DNA of 64,000 nucleotides from Lucinisca nassula (GCA_963580285.1 OY757014.1:16830334-16894333), one strand, 5' to 3'; positions 1 through 11,131 are shown, counted from the stretch's first letter. Numbers and translations: made by a program. Notes: a model not told the origin generated them from the letters alone.

Positions 1-1145
1 CTTTGACAATACAGAGCTGACTGGTTTGTCACTGTCTAGGCACCTTGTGGACATTGAGGGTCAGGTCCTAGTGCACCAGATAGAGATAAACCGGTTCAGC
101 CTTAACCCTATATAAAACCAGTGGGCTCTGGGCAGGTCCATTTTCGACCCGATGTGGTTATAATTTGGACAATCTTGGTAGAAGGCAACTAGAGGAAGCT
201 TCATTCCAAATATCAAAGACGTGGACCTTCTGGTTTCAGACGAGAAGGTATTTAAAGGTTTTCAGTATGTAAGTGTATGTAAAACCCGTGGGCCCTGAGG
301 CGGGGCCATTTTTGACTCCAGGGCTTTGATTTGAATAATCTTGGTAGAGGTTACCCACATGAAACTTCTAGCAAAATATCAAAGACCTGGGCATTGGGGT
401 TTTGAGAAGAAGATTTTAAAGGTTTTCCGCAAAATATCAAAGACCTGGGCCTTGGGGTTTTGAGAAGAAGATTTTAAAGGTTTTCCATATATGTCTATTA
501 AAAACCGGTGGGGCCTGAGGTGGGGCAACCTTTGGCCCCAGGGCTATAATTTACACAGCATAGTAGAGGACAACCAGATGAAACATCATACCAAATATCA
601 AAGACCTGGGCCTACTGGTTTCAGACAAGAAGATTTTTAAAGGTTTTCCATATATAAGTCGAACTAAAACCAGTGGGCCCCAGGGCAGGGCCATTTTTGA
701 CAAAAGGGCTATAATTTGAAAATCTTGGTAGAGGTCTGCTAGATGAATTTTCACACCAAACATCAAAGACCTGGTCCATGCGGTTTCAGAGGGGGGTCGG
801 GGGGTGCAATTTTGGCAAAAGGACTATAATTTGAAAATCTTGATATAGGTCCACAAGACAAAGCTTCATACCAAATATCAAATATCTGAGGCTTCTGGTT
901 TCAGACAAGAATATTTTTGAAGATTTTCCCCAGATATGTCTATGTAAAACTAGTGGGCTACAGGGCGGGGGCATTTTTGGTCACAGGGCTATAATTCGAA
1001 CAATCTTGATAGAGGTCCACGCCACGCAGCTTCATACCAAATACCAAACACCTCAGCCTCCTGGTTTCTGACAAGAAGAGTTTTCCCTATATAAGTCAAT
1101 GTAGAACCAAAGGGCCCCGGGGCGGGGGCATTTTGGCCCCAGAAC
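1..1145. repeat. Degenerate ~165-bp tandem repeat
   Basis: About seven diverged units. Each contains a phrase like GGGCGGGGCCATTTTTGAC, then GGGCTATAATTTGAACAATC, then CATACCAAATATCAAAGACC. The GGGGC(C)ATTTTTG landmark recurs near 136, 304, 525, 690, 800, 965 and 1122. One unit carries a local ~58-bp duplication (372-429 and 430-487). Reading frames here are repeat artefacts and I see no gene. The array enters from the left edge, so its full length is unknown. Confidence 0.8.
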
Positions 1146-1154
1146 TATAATTTG

Positions 1155-1610
1155 AAGTCGGAAAGTCCATTGGTCTCATAGTGTGGCAGGGCTTTAAATG
1201 CCATTTCATCACAATGTTAGGTAAAAGTCCAACGAAATTCGAAGCACGTCTATACAGTTTTGTTTATTTGTAGCGCCCCGTCAACACTTTATGTGTCATT
1301 TTGGAGACGTTGCTTCCATTTTTGTCGTCTTTTACCCGACATTGAGATGAAATGGCAACTCAGCCCCTGCCGCACAATGCAACCAATAGAGTTTATATGC
1401 ATGGATGGTCCAACTCGCACCACTTTTCCTGAGCAGACTTAGAATCGGAACATTTAAGCTTTCTACCAGTACTCATGTTCGGTCGATTTCGGCTCTGCGT
1501 GGAAGCATCATGCAGCCCAATCTGTTTCATCAAGCCCCGGTGGGCGGGGCCGTTATACAGTCTTGACGGGGACGTTAAACGTCAAATCAAATAAATCAAA
1601 TACACCTCAG
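1155..1610 (-). mobile_element. Composite S1 SINE copies
   Basis: A nearly full S1 copy lies on the minus strand at about 1258-1551. It reads from GCGCCCCGTCAACAC to the head end CAAGCCCCGGTGGGCGGGGC. Plus-strand S1 fragments flank it: internal sequence at 1186-1245 and a tail at 1556-1603. This looks like one S1 copy inserted into another in the opposite direction. Confidence 0.65.
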
Positions 1611-1671
1611 TAAAAAAAGGAAATATTCAGAGGAAACAAAATCTGATATTTTCTACGAAAGCCCAGGAGGA

Positions 1672-1852
1672 CCACGAGATAACTTTGTCGTTATTACGAG
1701 ATAACTATGTCGTTATTACAAGATAATTATGTTGTAATTACGAGATAACTATGTCGTTATTACGAGAAAACTAAGTGACGGTCGTATTAACGAGATACTA
1801 TCTCGTATTAATACGATAGCTATCTCGTTATAACGAGATAACTAAGTAATAT
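1672..1852. repeat. CGAGATAAC/GTTATCTCG AT-rich array (outer left)
   Basis: Short units such as ACGAGATAACTATGTCGTTATT alternate in both orientations, so the block is itself full of small palindromes. Its partner in the right arm is 5700-5945. Related inner blocks are 2635-2790 and 4415-4615. Confidence 0.8.
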
Positions 1853-2235
1853 TCAGCAACAAAGTTTTCAGCTACTAGTGCGAGAGGGGGCTCAGAGAAA
1901 AGTGCTTTTGGTATCGACGAGAAGATCCGAACTAACAACACCACTTCATCAAGAGCATCTTCATTAAACACATGCATATACATAGGCATATGGAAACGCA
2001 TGCACAGAGGCATACATACAGACACATACGGACGTACCCTCCCCGCTCACCACCCCCACCCACATATACGTAATGATTGTGACAGGTGGCAGATATTGTT
2101 TATGCTGCTTGGTTGGCTCATATCATATGGCCCTCTCAACAACAATTCAGAAGGTCTGAGATGGGACCTCGGTTTGAAATCTCACTCAAAATACGAAGGA
2201 CCAAGGCATTCGTCTACGCAGCTCATGTTTGTTTG

Positions 2236-2522
2236 CTTGGATTGAGGTTTAACGTCCCCGTCAGTACTATTTAGGTCATTTTGGAGATATTGCTTACAGA
2301 TGTGTGAGACTTTTACTAGACATTGAGATGAAATGACATTTCAAGCACTGTCGCTCAATGAAACCAATAGGGTCTATATGCACGGACTCGCGCCACTATT
2401 CCTGGACAGGCTTAGAACCTCTAAGCGGTTTACCAGGACTCACGTGCGGTAGGTTTCAGTTCTGCGTGGAAGCATCAGGCAGCCCAATCTATTTCTTCAA
2501 GCCCCGATGGGCGGAGGCCGAC
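2236..2522 (-). mobile_element. S1 SINE in left arm
   Basis: Reads TTGAGGTTTAACGTCCCCGTCAG to GCCCCGATGGGCGG, i.e. tail to head. The counterpart at 4695-5003 lies at the mirror position in the right arm, so this insertion preceded the inverted duplication. Confidence 0.8.
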
Positions 2523-2572
2523 ACCTTATGTATGCGGCGAGAATGAGTAATTACTTGAAAAATCAATAGATG

Positions 2573-2625
2573 TTTCTTCTTCTTCTTCTTCTTCTTCTTC
2601 TTCTTCTTCTTCTTCTTCTTCTTCT
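2573..2625. repeat. (CTT)n microsatellite
   Basis: Uninterrupted CTT triplets of about 50 bases. The mirror position in the right arm keeps only a short GAAGAAGATGAAGAAG, so the tract expanded or shrank after duplication. Confidence 0.95.
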
Positions 2626-2634
2626 GTGGTGATA

Positions 2635-2790
2635 ATGAGATAATTATCTCGTAATATTGAGGTAATTTTCTCGTAATTACGAGTTAATTTTCTCGTTATT
2701 ACGAGTTAATTATCTCGTAATAACGAGTTAATTATCTCGATATAACGAGATAACTAATTCGTTATAACGAGATAATTAACTCGTTATAAC
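2635..2790. repeat. CTCGTTATAACGAG array (inner left)
   Basis: Alternating CTCGTAATTACGAG and CTCGTTATAACGAG units that are self-complementary. Its mirror partner is 4415-4615. Confidence 0.8.
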
Positions 2791-3146
2791 GGGAATTGCA
2801 ACAACATCCAGAAGTCTTACAAGGGCCATTGAGACCTGGTTCCAAGTGATCCTCGGTACTTTAGCTCACCTGCCTGTCAGGGCTCAGCAAGCAATAATTA
2901 TGGGAATCTGTTCTGGCAGTGGTAGTGCTGTTAGCGGTGCATACCACCCCCTCATTTACTCATCTTCTCAAGTAATCACTCATTCTGGTACATAGGGTGT
3001 CGTAGAATAATCCCTGCTTATCAACCTTTTTAACGTGATTTTAAACCAAGGCCCCGTGTCAGTATGGTCAGAGATGAGAGAAAATGACGTTATCTTGTTT
3101 ACGTTTAAGAATCTAAGAGTAATGTCATGAAACGGCGGCTATTCAC

Positions 3147-3225
3147 GGTCAGATTCAGCTCTGCGTGGAAGCGCCATGCAGCCAAATTAATTTTTATAAG
3201 CCCCGATGGGCGGAGACGACATGTA
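3147..3225 (-). mobile_element. S1 SINE head fragment
   Basis: Carries GATTCAGCTCTGCGTGGAAG and CAAGCCCC-like sequence (here TAAGCCCCGATGGGCGG). Only the ~80-bp head is left. It lies in the centre of the giant inverted repeat. Nothing else was recognised between 3230 and 3840. Confidence 0.6.
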
Positions 3226-3903
3226 TCCACAACCATGGAGCTAAAATTAAGTTTGAATTTACACAAAGTGAGAAGCCCCTTCAGACCATGAATTGCTGAT
3301 GCCACAAACCTTCTCCCACGCCCAACCCACTCAAAAATGAAGCCGATCCGGCTCACAAATTCCAAATGCAAACAATTGTTGGCATTATAAAATTCTTGAG
3401 CAGGACAAGCAACATTCTTCGCTTATTTGAGCACACAAATTGCCTAATTTGTTTAAATACTGGAAATTATTAGCATTACAAATTTCATGCTCAACCAAGC
3501 CGAGCAAGAAAAAATACCCACAACCCCGGGACCAGACCTAGAAGAATCCTCATTAAGAACTCAAAACCATGCAATAATGGCAGTGCCAGAAACTATATGG
3601 GACGGGGCACAGCATGTGAATGCGCCCAGCGAAAGCCAAGATTAGACTGCGCATCTGCGCTGTCTGATCCGAGTCCCCCACCTGCCATATTGAAAAAATA
3701 CCAGACTGAGTACACAGTGAAGACCCCCGACTAAACTTTGCATACCAACAGGCCTTTCCGAATCTCTACATGGTAATTTATGGCCCTCTCGACAGCAATG
3801 TAGTCACACTAACAAGGGCCCTTGGTTTAAAATCGCATTAAAAAGATTATTCTTCGACACCTTATGTACCAGGCGAGAATGAGTGATTACTTGAGATGGT
3901 AGT

Positions 3904-4236
3904 GTGTGTGTGAATTCGGGTTATAAAAACGTCGCTTTCAACAATTTTTCAGTCATATCACGACGGTGTCTGGTTGCGACAGGGAGCTCAATGCTCACTT
4001 TTAATAGTGCTGTCTCACTGAAGTATCATGTCCCAGACACATTACGTGATACCAAACCCAGTCACATTATCCTGACACTGGGTCGACCAGTCCTAGCTCT
4101 ACCCCGTAAATCTGAGTGCCAAGCGAGGAGCAGCTAGTACCATTCTTAACGACTTTGGTATGTCGCGGCCCGGGATTGAACCCGTGACCTCCCGTTCCCC
4201 GGAGCGGACACTCAACCAACAGCTATCGGGGCCGGT
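3904..4236 (-). mobile_element. S5 tRNA-derived SINE with intact target-site duplication
   Basis: On the minus strand the head starts CCGGCCCCGATAGCTGTTGG (box A-like region) and contains GGTTCAATCCC, a good box B. The body holds CCCAGTCACATTATCCTGAC in plus orientation. The 13-bp duplication TTGAGATGGTAGT flanks it at 3891-3903 and 4237-4249. It is absent from the mirror position in the left arm, so it post-dates the inverted duplication. The head resembles the copy at 33590-33722. Confidence 0.9.
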
Positions 4237-4414
4237 TTGAGATGGTAGTAAATGAGGAAGTGGTACGCACCGCTAACAGCGCTATACCACTGCCAGAACA
4301 GATTCCCATTATTATTGCATGCTGAGCCTTGACAGGCAGGTGAGCTAAAGTACCGAGGATCACTTGGAACCAGGTCTCAATGGCCCCTGTAAGACTTCTG
4401 GATGCTGTTGCAAT

Positions 4415-4615
4415 TCTCGTTATAACGAGTTGATTATCTCGTTATTACGAGTTAGTTATCTCGTTATTAAGAGTTAGTTATCTCGTTATTACGACTTGGT
4501 TAGCTCGTTATTACGAGATAATTAACTCGTTATTACAAGATCATTAACTCGTAATAACGAGAAAATTAACTCGTAATTACAAGAAAATTCACTCAATATT
4601 ACGAGATAATTATCT
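4415..4615. repeat. CTCGTTATTACGAG array (inner right)
   Basis: Right-arm counterpart of 2635-2790. Units read CTCGTTATTACGAGTTAGTTAT with small variants. Confidence 0.8.
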
Positions 4616-4694
4616 CATTATCACCACAGAAGAAGATGAAGAAGAAACATCCACTGACTTCTCAAGTAATTACTCATTCTCGCCGCATACATAA

Positions 4695-5003
4695 GGTGTC
4701 GGCCCCCGCCGATCGGGGCTTGAAGAAATAGATTTGGCTGCCTGCTGCTTCCACGCAGAACTGAAACCAACCGCACATGAGTACTGGTAAACCGTTTAGA
4801 GGTTCTAAGCCTGCCCAGGAATATTGGCGCGAGTCGGACCGTCCAAGCATATAAACCTTATTGGTTTCATTGGGCGACAGTGCTTAAAATGTCATTTCAT
4901 ATCAATGTTTAGTAACAGTCCCACAAAATGGTAAACAATGTCTCCAAAATGACCTTAATAGTATTGACAGGGACGTTATACCTCAAATCAAGCAAACAAA
5001 CAT
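4695..5003 (+). mobile_element. S1 SINE in right arm
   Basis: Head GCCCCCGCCGATCGGGGC, tail ACGTTATACCTCAAATCAAG followed by CAAACAAACA. Mirror copy of 2236-2522. Confidence 0.85.
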
Positions 5004-5173
5004 TGGTGTCACAGAAGAATGCCTTGCTCCTTCGTTTCAAACCGAGGTTCCATCTCAGAACTACTAAATTGTTGTTGAGAGGGCCATAAAATATGAGATA
5101 AACAATACCTGCCACCTTTCACAATCATAACTTATCAGTGGGTGGGGGAGGTGAGGGGGGAGGGTACATGCGT

Positions 5174-5476
5174 TGGTTGGTGGTTGGTTGGTTGGTTGAT
5201 TGATTTGAGGTTTAGCGTCCCCGTCAACACTGTAAAGGTCATTTTGGAGACGTTGCTTCCAATTTTGTGGGACTTTTACCCGACATTGAGATGAAATGAC
5301 ATCTCAAGCCCGGCCGACCAATGAAACCAATAGGGTTTATAAGCATGGGCGGGCCGACTCGCACCGCTTTGCCTGTGCAGGCCTAGATCCTCTAAGCGGT
5401 TTACCAGTACTCGTGTGCAAGTCGGTTTCAGCTCTGCGTGGAAATCTATTTCTTCAAGCGCATATGGGCGGGGGCC
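5174..5476 (-). mobile_element. S1 SINE, young insertion with TSD
   Basis: Begins with a (GGTT)n-type tail, then GATTTGAGGTTTAGCGTCCC, and ends at the head GGGCGGGGGCC. It is flanked by GAGGGTACATGCGT at 5160-5173 and 5477-5490. The left arm has no SINE here, so it post-dates the inverted duplication. Confidence 0.85.
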
Positions 5477-5699
5477 GAGGGTACATGCGTGTGTGTCTGT
5501 CAATGTGCCTCTGTTCACGCGTGTCCATATGCCCTGATCTATGTGTGTTTAATGAAGGTGTTCTTGTTGAAGTGGTGTTGTTAGTTCGGATCTTCTCGTC
5601 GGTGCCAAAAGCACTTTTCTCTGAGCCCCCTCTAGCACTGGTGTGAGTGTGCTAGGTCGGGTATCCAGCAGCTGAAAACTTTGTTGCTGAAGATTACTT

Positions 5700-5945
5700 A
5701 TTTAATTCGTTATAACGAGATAGCTATCTCGTTATAACGAGATAGCTATCGCGTTACTACGAGATAGTATCTCGTTAATACGACTTAGTTTTCTCGTAAT
5801 TACGACATAGCTTTCTCGTTATAACGAGAAAAATTTTCTCGTTATAACGACTTAGTTTTCTCGTAATTACAACATATTTATCTCGTAATAACGACATAAT
5901 TATCTCGTAATAACGACATAGTTATCTCGTAATAACGAGAAAAGT
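5700..5945. repeat. CGAGATAGC array (outer right)
   Basis: Units such as CGTTATAACGAGATAGCTAT in alternating orientation. Right-arm partner of 1672-1852. Confidence 0.8.
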
Positions 5946-5994
5946 TTTTTTTCTTTTTAAAAGTGGTCCTTCTAGGCTTTCGTACCTACAGGGT

Positions 5995-6424
5995 AAGTAA
6001 ATCTATGATAAAAATTGGTGTCAAGGCTACAGATTGATGCAGTGTGTTAATAACTACACAAGGTAACTTGTACCTTATTCTTTTATATGTAGATGTGCAA
6101 AATGTGCAAAACTTGAAAATAAATGCAACTTATTAGCATAGATATTATATTAGATGAGTTTTCTCTTTCATGTCAAAATGTGTTTTGTGTTGAAAGACTA
6201 GACGACCATAGACAATACCTGTTACACGAACGACATGAAACAAACTAACGTCAGGAAATGGGACCTTATGAGTGTGTACCAAATTAGATACAGGTTATTG
6301 TTCGTGTGGAATATAAGACACTGTCTGAATGTGTAAGTCGACAAGAAACCGAGCTATCAAATTTGCATAAAATTGGCTTGCAAATATTCAAAATATTTTG
6401 ATACCCTAGATGTAGCATTTGAGC
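5995..6424. other. No gene recognised
   Basis: AT-rich sequence between the giant inverted repeat and an old S1 SINE. I see no conserved coding, RNA gene or repeat signature. Confidence 0.5.
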
Positions 6425-6700
6425 GACCGCGCTCATCGGGTCTTGGATAACCAGATTGGGCTGCATGGTGCTTCCGCGCAGAGCTGAAACCGACCAAACG
6501 TTTGGGTACTGGTAACTGCTCAGGCCAGAACCTGTGCATGCAAAGTGGTGCGAGTCCGACCGTCACTTAAACTCTAGGTGTCTCTTTGGGCGGTAGGCTT
6601 GAGATGCCATTGAATCTTAGTTTCTGATACAAGTCCCACAAATCCCACAAAATCAGAAGCAACGTCTCCAAAATGGCCTAAATAGTGTCGAGTTGGGGTG
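6425..6700 (+). mobile_element. Old diverged S1 SINE
   Basis: Recognisable blocks are GGGCTGCATGGTGCTTCC, CAGAGCTGAAACCGACC, GGTGCGAGTCCGACCGTC and GAAGCAACGTCTCCAAAATG. The tail is lost and small indels are common, so it is older than the other copies. Confidence 0.7.
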
Positions 6701-6780
6701 GGGGGGGTAAAGTCTCAACAGAAACAACATGTAGCGTTTGTAAGACATTTTGTTTTCGAAAACGTGAGATAATACCATTT

Positions 6781-7388
6781 TTGTCGCGCCAACTATTAGC
6801 ATGGCGCGATATAGGCGCCCGGTTGTCCATCCATTCGTCCGTTCGTCCGTTTGCCAAGGCGTCAACATTTGCGACCACCCTAGCGTTCACCCAAAGGTTC
6901 AAGTTTATTTTTCAAGAACTATAAGAGCTTCATTAATGATTCTTGGTACAAACTTGTATCTGTGGATGGCAACTTAAATGCAAGCATCCATATTTGACCT
7001 TGACCTACATTTCATGGTTCACTGACTTTGTAAAATACTGCGACCACCCTAGCGTTCACCCTAATGGTCAAGTTTATTTCTCAAGAACTATAAGCGTTTT
7101 ATTAATGATACTTGGTACAAACTTGTATCTGGAGATGGTAACTTAAATGCAAGCATCCATATTTGACCTTGACCTATATTTTATGGTTCACTGACTTTGT
7201 AAAATACTGCGACCACCCTAGCATTCACCCTACTGATGGTTAAGTTCATTTCACAACAATTATTACAGCTTCATTAATGATACTTAGTTCAAGCTTGCAT
7301 TTAAGAATGGAAACTTTTATGGAAGCATCTATGTTTGACCTTGATCTACATATGGTTGGGTGACTTTGCGCCCCCAAAGGCGCGACAT
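6781..7388. repeat. ~169-bp tandem repeat bounded by TGTCGCGCC/GGCGCGACA
   Basis: Three units start GCGACCACCCTAGC at 6871, 7040 and 7209 (spacing exactly 169). Each contains AACTATAAGnGnTTnATTAATGAT and CATCCATATTTGACCTTGAC. Short inverted ends TGTCGCGCC (6781) and GGCGCGACA (7380) bound the block, which suggests a transposed unit. Confidence 0.75.
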
Positions 7389-7530
7389 AGCCTTCGACGG
7401 AATTCTTGTTAACCAATATATGACAATGGAATCACCCACCTGCTAAATTAGGGGTCACCCATTTCCTATTATAGGGGTGGCAGTATTGTTTTGTTTGCGG
7501 TAAGTTTTGCAAAAAATGTATGTACTTTAA

Positions 7531-7600
7531 GCAAAAACTGTATACCTAGATCAGACGCCGCCTGATCTGGGTCTGCACTGTTTGCTAATATATGGGTTAA
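7531..7600. mobile_element. H1 hairpin MITE remnant
   Basis: Collapsed version of the hairpin GCAAACAGTG...CACTGTTTGC with CAGACGCCGCCTGATCTGGG at its centre. It ends in TATGGGTTAA, the family terminus. Confidence 0.7.
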
Positions 7601-7851
7601 ATATAGCTGATATCTTTTTGGCAACCGCTCACATGATTTTCAAGATGAAAGCTGTTTTAGATCGCCTTTCAATCTGCGCTATAGTCATTGAAGCAAAATA
7701 TTTATTTTGTTTGTTGTTTTTTTTTTTTTTTTATTGCATGTGCTTTTTAGCCAAATTAGATAAATTAATAACCTATTTACATAATATTCAGCCTAATGTC
7801 TAACATCCCTACAAAAATGAAATGAATGACGCCTTTATCTTGCTTAGTTCT

Positions 7852-8075
7852 GGCCCCGCCCATCGGGGCTTGAAGAAATAGATTGGGCTGCATGCTTCTA
7901 CGCAGAGCTGAAACCGACCGCACTTAAGTATAGATAAACCGCTTAGAGGTTCTAAGCCTGCCCATGCATATAACCCCTATTGGTTTCATTGGGCAGCATG
8001 TCGGGTAAAAGTCCCACAAAATTGGAAGCAACCTATAGTGTTGACGGGAACGTTAAACCTCAAATCAAACAAACA
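7852..8075 (+). mobile_element. Internally deleted S1 SINE
   Basis: Head GGCCCCGCCCATCGGGGC, tail AACGTTAAACCTCAAATCAA then CAAACAAA. Central sequence is missing relative to full copies. TTAGTTCT occurs on both sides, just outside the head and a few bases past the tail, so it may be an imperfect TSD. Confidence 0.8.
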
Positions 8076-8189
8076 AAAATCTTTTTAGTTCTAAAGTTAA
8101 CACTGCCAGGAACCCGTATAGTCCTTTTTTCCCGACAGGTCATGATTTTAAGAAACTACAAAGTATAGCAATAGAATATATGAATCTGA

Positions 8190-8360
8190 TATAAATGTGA
8201 GGGGTGGATAGAAAAATCCGTCCCGAGGGACGACCTTTCTATTTCAATCGTTTGGGATTCTTTTTACTTGCATACATTTCATTTCTGAGAGCGGATATTT
8301 TTGATAATGCAGACACTTCGATTGCCGACGTCCACCATATTTCGATGACAATCATTACCA
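8190..8360. mobile_element. P3 palindromic cassette remnant
   Basis: GTGAGGGGTGGATAGAAAAA and TCCCGAGGGACG match the arm of the palindrome at 17668-17794. The downstream GGGATTCTTTTTACTTGCAT matches the constant P3 flank. Here the hairpin is collapsed to a short stem. Confidence 0.65.
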
Positions 8361-8630
8361 AAACACGCCTATACAAATACATTGCAAACTTTATCGCCGA
8401 AAAAAATAAAATTTGAAGATGAAAAATTGTGATATCTTTCTTATTTCTGCTCAAACTATAGAGTGTGGGTACTCGTTAGAACCGCCTCATTGAGGCGGTT
8501 ATAACGAGTACCCACAATCTATACTTTAGAGCAGAGACAAGAAAAATACAGTCTACCCCTGTAGACCCCAGTTTTACTCTATAAAAGAAGGGTTCAAGTG
8601 TTCAAAATTATATAGACGTGTTTTCGAGAT
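8361..8630. mobile_element. P2 palindromic MITE
   Basis: Ends are AACACGCCTATACAAATACA and the inverted TATAGACGTGTTTTCGAGAT. The centre (8464-8515) is a near-perfect palindrome built on GTACTCGTTAGAACCGCCTC and its complement. A close copy is 39847-40122. No coding potential. Confidence 0.85.
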
Positions 8631-9084
8631 GAATGCGACGTTTTCGACGGTACTGAACTAGCAGTGACGCCATACATAACGACGGTGAAGGAGCCGTGCG
8701 TGACGTTCTGGTCAACCAGTGCACATCAAACACGTGAAAATTCTTCTTTTTTTATCCTATCCCTGGGTAGGATAACCTGGGCAGGATAAGAATTTCTGTC
8801 ACATTGTTAATTCCAAGATTTCCTTATTTGGTATATACTGCCAAATCAAAGAACTGTCAGCATTGGTGGAGCAATTGTCTCTGAGAGCAGGCTTGTGGAA
8901 AAATTGTCATATACTGCGACTATTTCGTTGAACCCTTCAATACATGTGGCAACTGATCTTTGTCTACACTGTTTTCCTAACCCTACGTATGAGTTAATTT
9001 CAGGTTTTACAGATAACCAACTTTACACAACACTTTGACTCCGAAATGACTAGAATAGTGCTGCTTTGAAAATTAACGTTCATG

Positions 9085-9359
9085 TATAGTAGTCGCAGCT
9101 AAGATTGACTAGGCGGAGCTACCGTTTGTGCCTGCCTTAGGAATATTCCATTAACAAAAAGGTAAACCAAGTCACCTGGTTGTGTGAATTCAACTGTAAC
9201 ACAAGCATAGCTGTTGCGTATATGACCATTTCGTCCGCTTGTAGAAAGCGTGCGAAAGGCGCTCTAGATACCTAATCTTCTGGTAGACTCAGCGAATTTG
9301 ACATATATTGACAACACGTGAATAGCTCCGCCTAGTCAATCTTATCTGCGACTACTATA
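9085..9359. mobile_element. 275-bp MITE with 37-bp terminal inverted repeats
   Basis: The left end TATAGTAGTCGCAGCTAAGA (9085-9121) pairs along 37 bases with 9323-9359, ending GATAAGAnnGACTAGGCGGAGCTA when read as complement; only one or two mismatches are visible. The interior has no ORF. Flanks suggest TA at the insertion site, but a clear target duplication is not visible. Confidence 0.85.
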
Positions 9360-9379
9360 CCCGGATTTCTAACAAGTAT

Positions 9380-9445
9380 TTGAGTGAGTGAGTGCGTGCG
9401 TGCATGCGTGCGTGCTTGAGTGAATGAGTAAGTGAGTGAGTTCTT
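9380..9445. repeat. (GAGT/GCGT)n low-complexity tract
   Basis: GAGTGAGTGAGTGCGTGCGT and similar tetranucleotides run to GTGAGTGAGTTC. The following TTTATTTATAGAGGGTAACC may be the 3' end of a retroelement read backwards, but I cannot assign it. Confidence 0.8.
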
Positions 9446-9659
9446 TATTTATAGAGGGTAACCCAATTGGCCCATAACGAATCTTCCTTGGAGCCCATTC
9501 AAGCAACAAATACAGAAACAGTGCAAACATTAAAAAGAATATATGCATAACAAAGTGCTATAATAGCCTATAATAGTCTATTTCCGCGTGTCGAGATAGT
9601 CATGTGTACATTTGCAACGTCATTCATATAGTAACTTTGGCTCAATTGATAAACAATCG

Positions 9660-10275
9660 ACCCAAATAGCATCACGTGAACAAGTCCGTGAAATGAAGAC
9701 CCCCCCCCCCCCCCCACCCACTACACCCCAGTTTATATAGAGAAAACTGGGGTTTAAGGGGGTATAGATTATTTTTCTTATTTCTGCTCCAAGACATAAG
9801 TTGTGGATACTCGTTAGAACCGCCTCAGTGAGGCGGTTCTAACGAGCACCCACAACCTATGTTTGCAGTATATATAAGAAAAAATATCACAAATTTTCTT
9901 CAGAAAAATTGCCCTTTTTGAGGTTTGAAAAATGTACTATATCGCACGGATATGTTTTCGTAATGGCATGTCTGTACCAACTTTAGCGTGCTGGATGATC
10001 TCATACCCTACATTTAGCTTTTCATTACGATGACATATCCGTGCGACATAGTGCATCCTTTTATATCTCCAGAACGGGGAATGTGTGATATTATGTTTTT
10101 TTGCTCCAAACATATGTTGTGGGTGCTCGTTAGAACCGCCTCATCGAGGCGGTTCTAACGAGTACCAACAACCTATGTCTAGGATCAGAAATAAGAACAA
10201 TAATATATTCCCCTGTAAACCCCAGTTTTCTCTGTATAAAGTTGAGTTTAAGGGGGTGTTCAGAACACGGACTTG
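9660..10275. mobile_element. Two adjacent P2-type palindromic MITEs
   Basis: Palindromes built on GTACTCGTTAGAACCGCCTC-type arms lie at 9786-9868 and 10099-10182. Both are embedded in conserved flanks: ACCCCAGTTT...GAGAAAACTGGGG, TTCTTATTTCTGCTCC and TATCGCACGGATATG. A poly-C tract (about 9699-9716) interrupts the first. Confidence 0.8.
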
Positions 10276-10461
10276 ATAACGTGGTGTGACAGCACTTGAC
10301 GGAGTAAGCTGACAAATAGTGTTCAACAAACCTTTTGAATTTGCAAATATAATCACAGAAACATAAGGAACCGTGGATTACCTGGTGATTTTCTTTGCTC
10401 GAGCTTACAATGTGTGGGAAAAAAACATGAGCCCTCGTATTTAACTCAACACAGTTATTCC

Positions 10462-11003
10462 GCCCCCCCCCCCCCCGCCCATCGGGGCTTGAAGAAATAT
10501 ACGGGCTGCATGATGCTTCCACGCAGAGCTGAAACCGACCCGCACACGAGTACTCGTAAACCGCTTAGAGGATCTTTGCCTGCCCAGGCAAAGCGGTGCG
10601 AGTCGGCCCGTCGATGCTTATAAACCCTTTTGGTTTCATTGGGCGGCAGGGCTTGAGATGTCATTTCATCTCAGTGTCGGGTACAAGTCCCACAAAATTG
10701 GAAGCAACGTCTCTAGACTAGCTACTAGTCGGATATCATATTTTAAAGTTAATAAGTAATATTCTTTTATATATTTTTTTTACTTCTTTTTCCCTCTCTG
10801 ATAGCAGCTTGTTTTATCTTGGGAAGTTGATGTCTGAGACAAGATTATAGTCTAACAAGGTTTCATATTTGATAAAAACACACAGGAAGGTTGGTCATTG
10901 GCCAATATGACATCAAGGTCTAGGAGCTAGACTACAACGTCTCCAAAATGACCTTTACAGTGTTGACGGGGACGTTAAACCTCAAATCAAAAAACAAACA
11001 TCA
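10462..11003 (+). mobile_element. S1 SINE split by a nested DNA element
   Basis: The head portion (10462-10713) begins with a long poly-C then GCCCATCGGGGCTTGAAG. The tail portion (10935-11003) ends GTTAAACCTCAAATCAAAAA. The two halves join perfectly if 10714-10934 and one copy of CAACGTCTC are removed. Confidence 0.85.
10714..10934. mobile_element. 221-bp non-autonomous DNA transposon with 9-bp TSD
   Basis: Inserted in the S1 SINE and flanked by CAACGTCTC at 10705-10713 and 10935-10943. Its ends are TAGACTAGCTAC and GGAGCTAGACTA, a short imperfect inverted repeat. AT-rich interior with no ORF. A 9-bp duplication is typical of Mutator-like elements (established knowledge); the superfamily assignment here is inference. 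Confidence 0.75.
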
Positions 11004-11080
11004 CAGTTATTCAATTTTATTTGTATTTCAATTTGCTCTAACCTTTGTGTTATTCTGTGATGGCCTATTGATTTAGATAG

Positions 11081-11083
<3 letters not shown>

Positions 11084-11131
<48 letters not shown>

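Larger units (their letters stand above)
1657..5994. mobile_element. Giant foldback / inverted-repeat element
   Basis: Two long arms (about 1657-3015 and 3845-5994) are inverted copies of each other around an ~830-bp centre. Matching landmarks in outward order are: ACATCCAGAAGTCTTACA with the CTGTCAGGGCTCAGCA block; an array of CTCGTTATAACGAGATAA-like units; a CTT tract (shortened in the right arm); an S1 SINE; a CACCCCCACCC patch; a block with AGAAAAGTGCTTTTGG; a second CGAGATAAC array; and an end CTACGAAAGCC. No transposase is visible. The right arm is longer because an S1 and an S5 SINE inserted after duplication. It may be a foldback transposon or an inverted segmental duplication. Confidence 0.75.

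Noticed and set aside
5296..5646. 116-codon frame
   Set aside because: Starts inside an S1 SINE and reads into the arm of the giant inverted repeat.
10130..10522. 130-codon minus-strand frame
   Set aside because: Crosses a P2 palindrome and an S1 head; similar frames appear at other copies of the same repeats.
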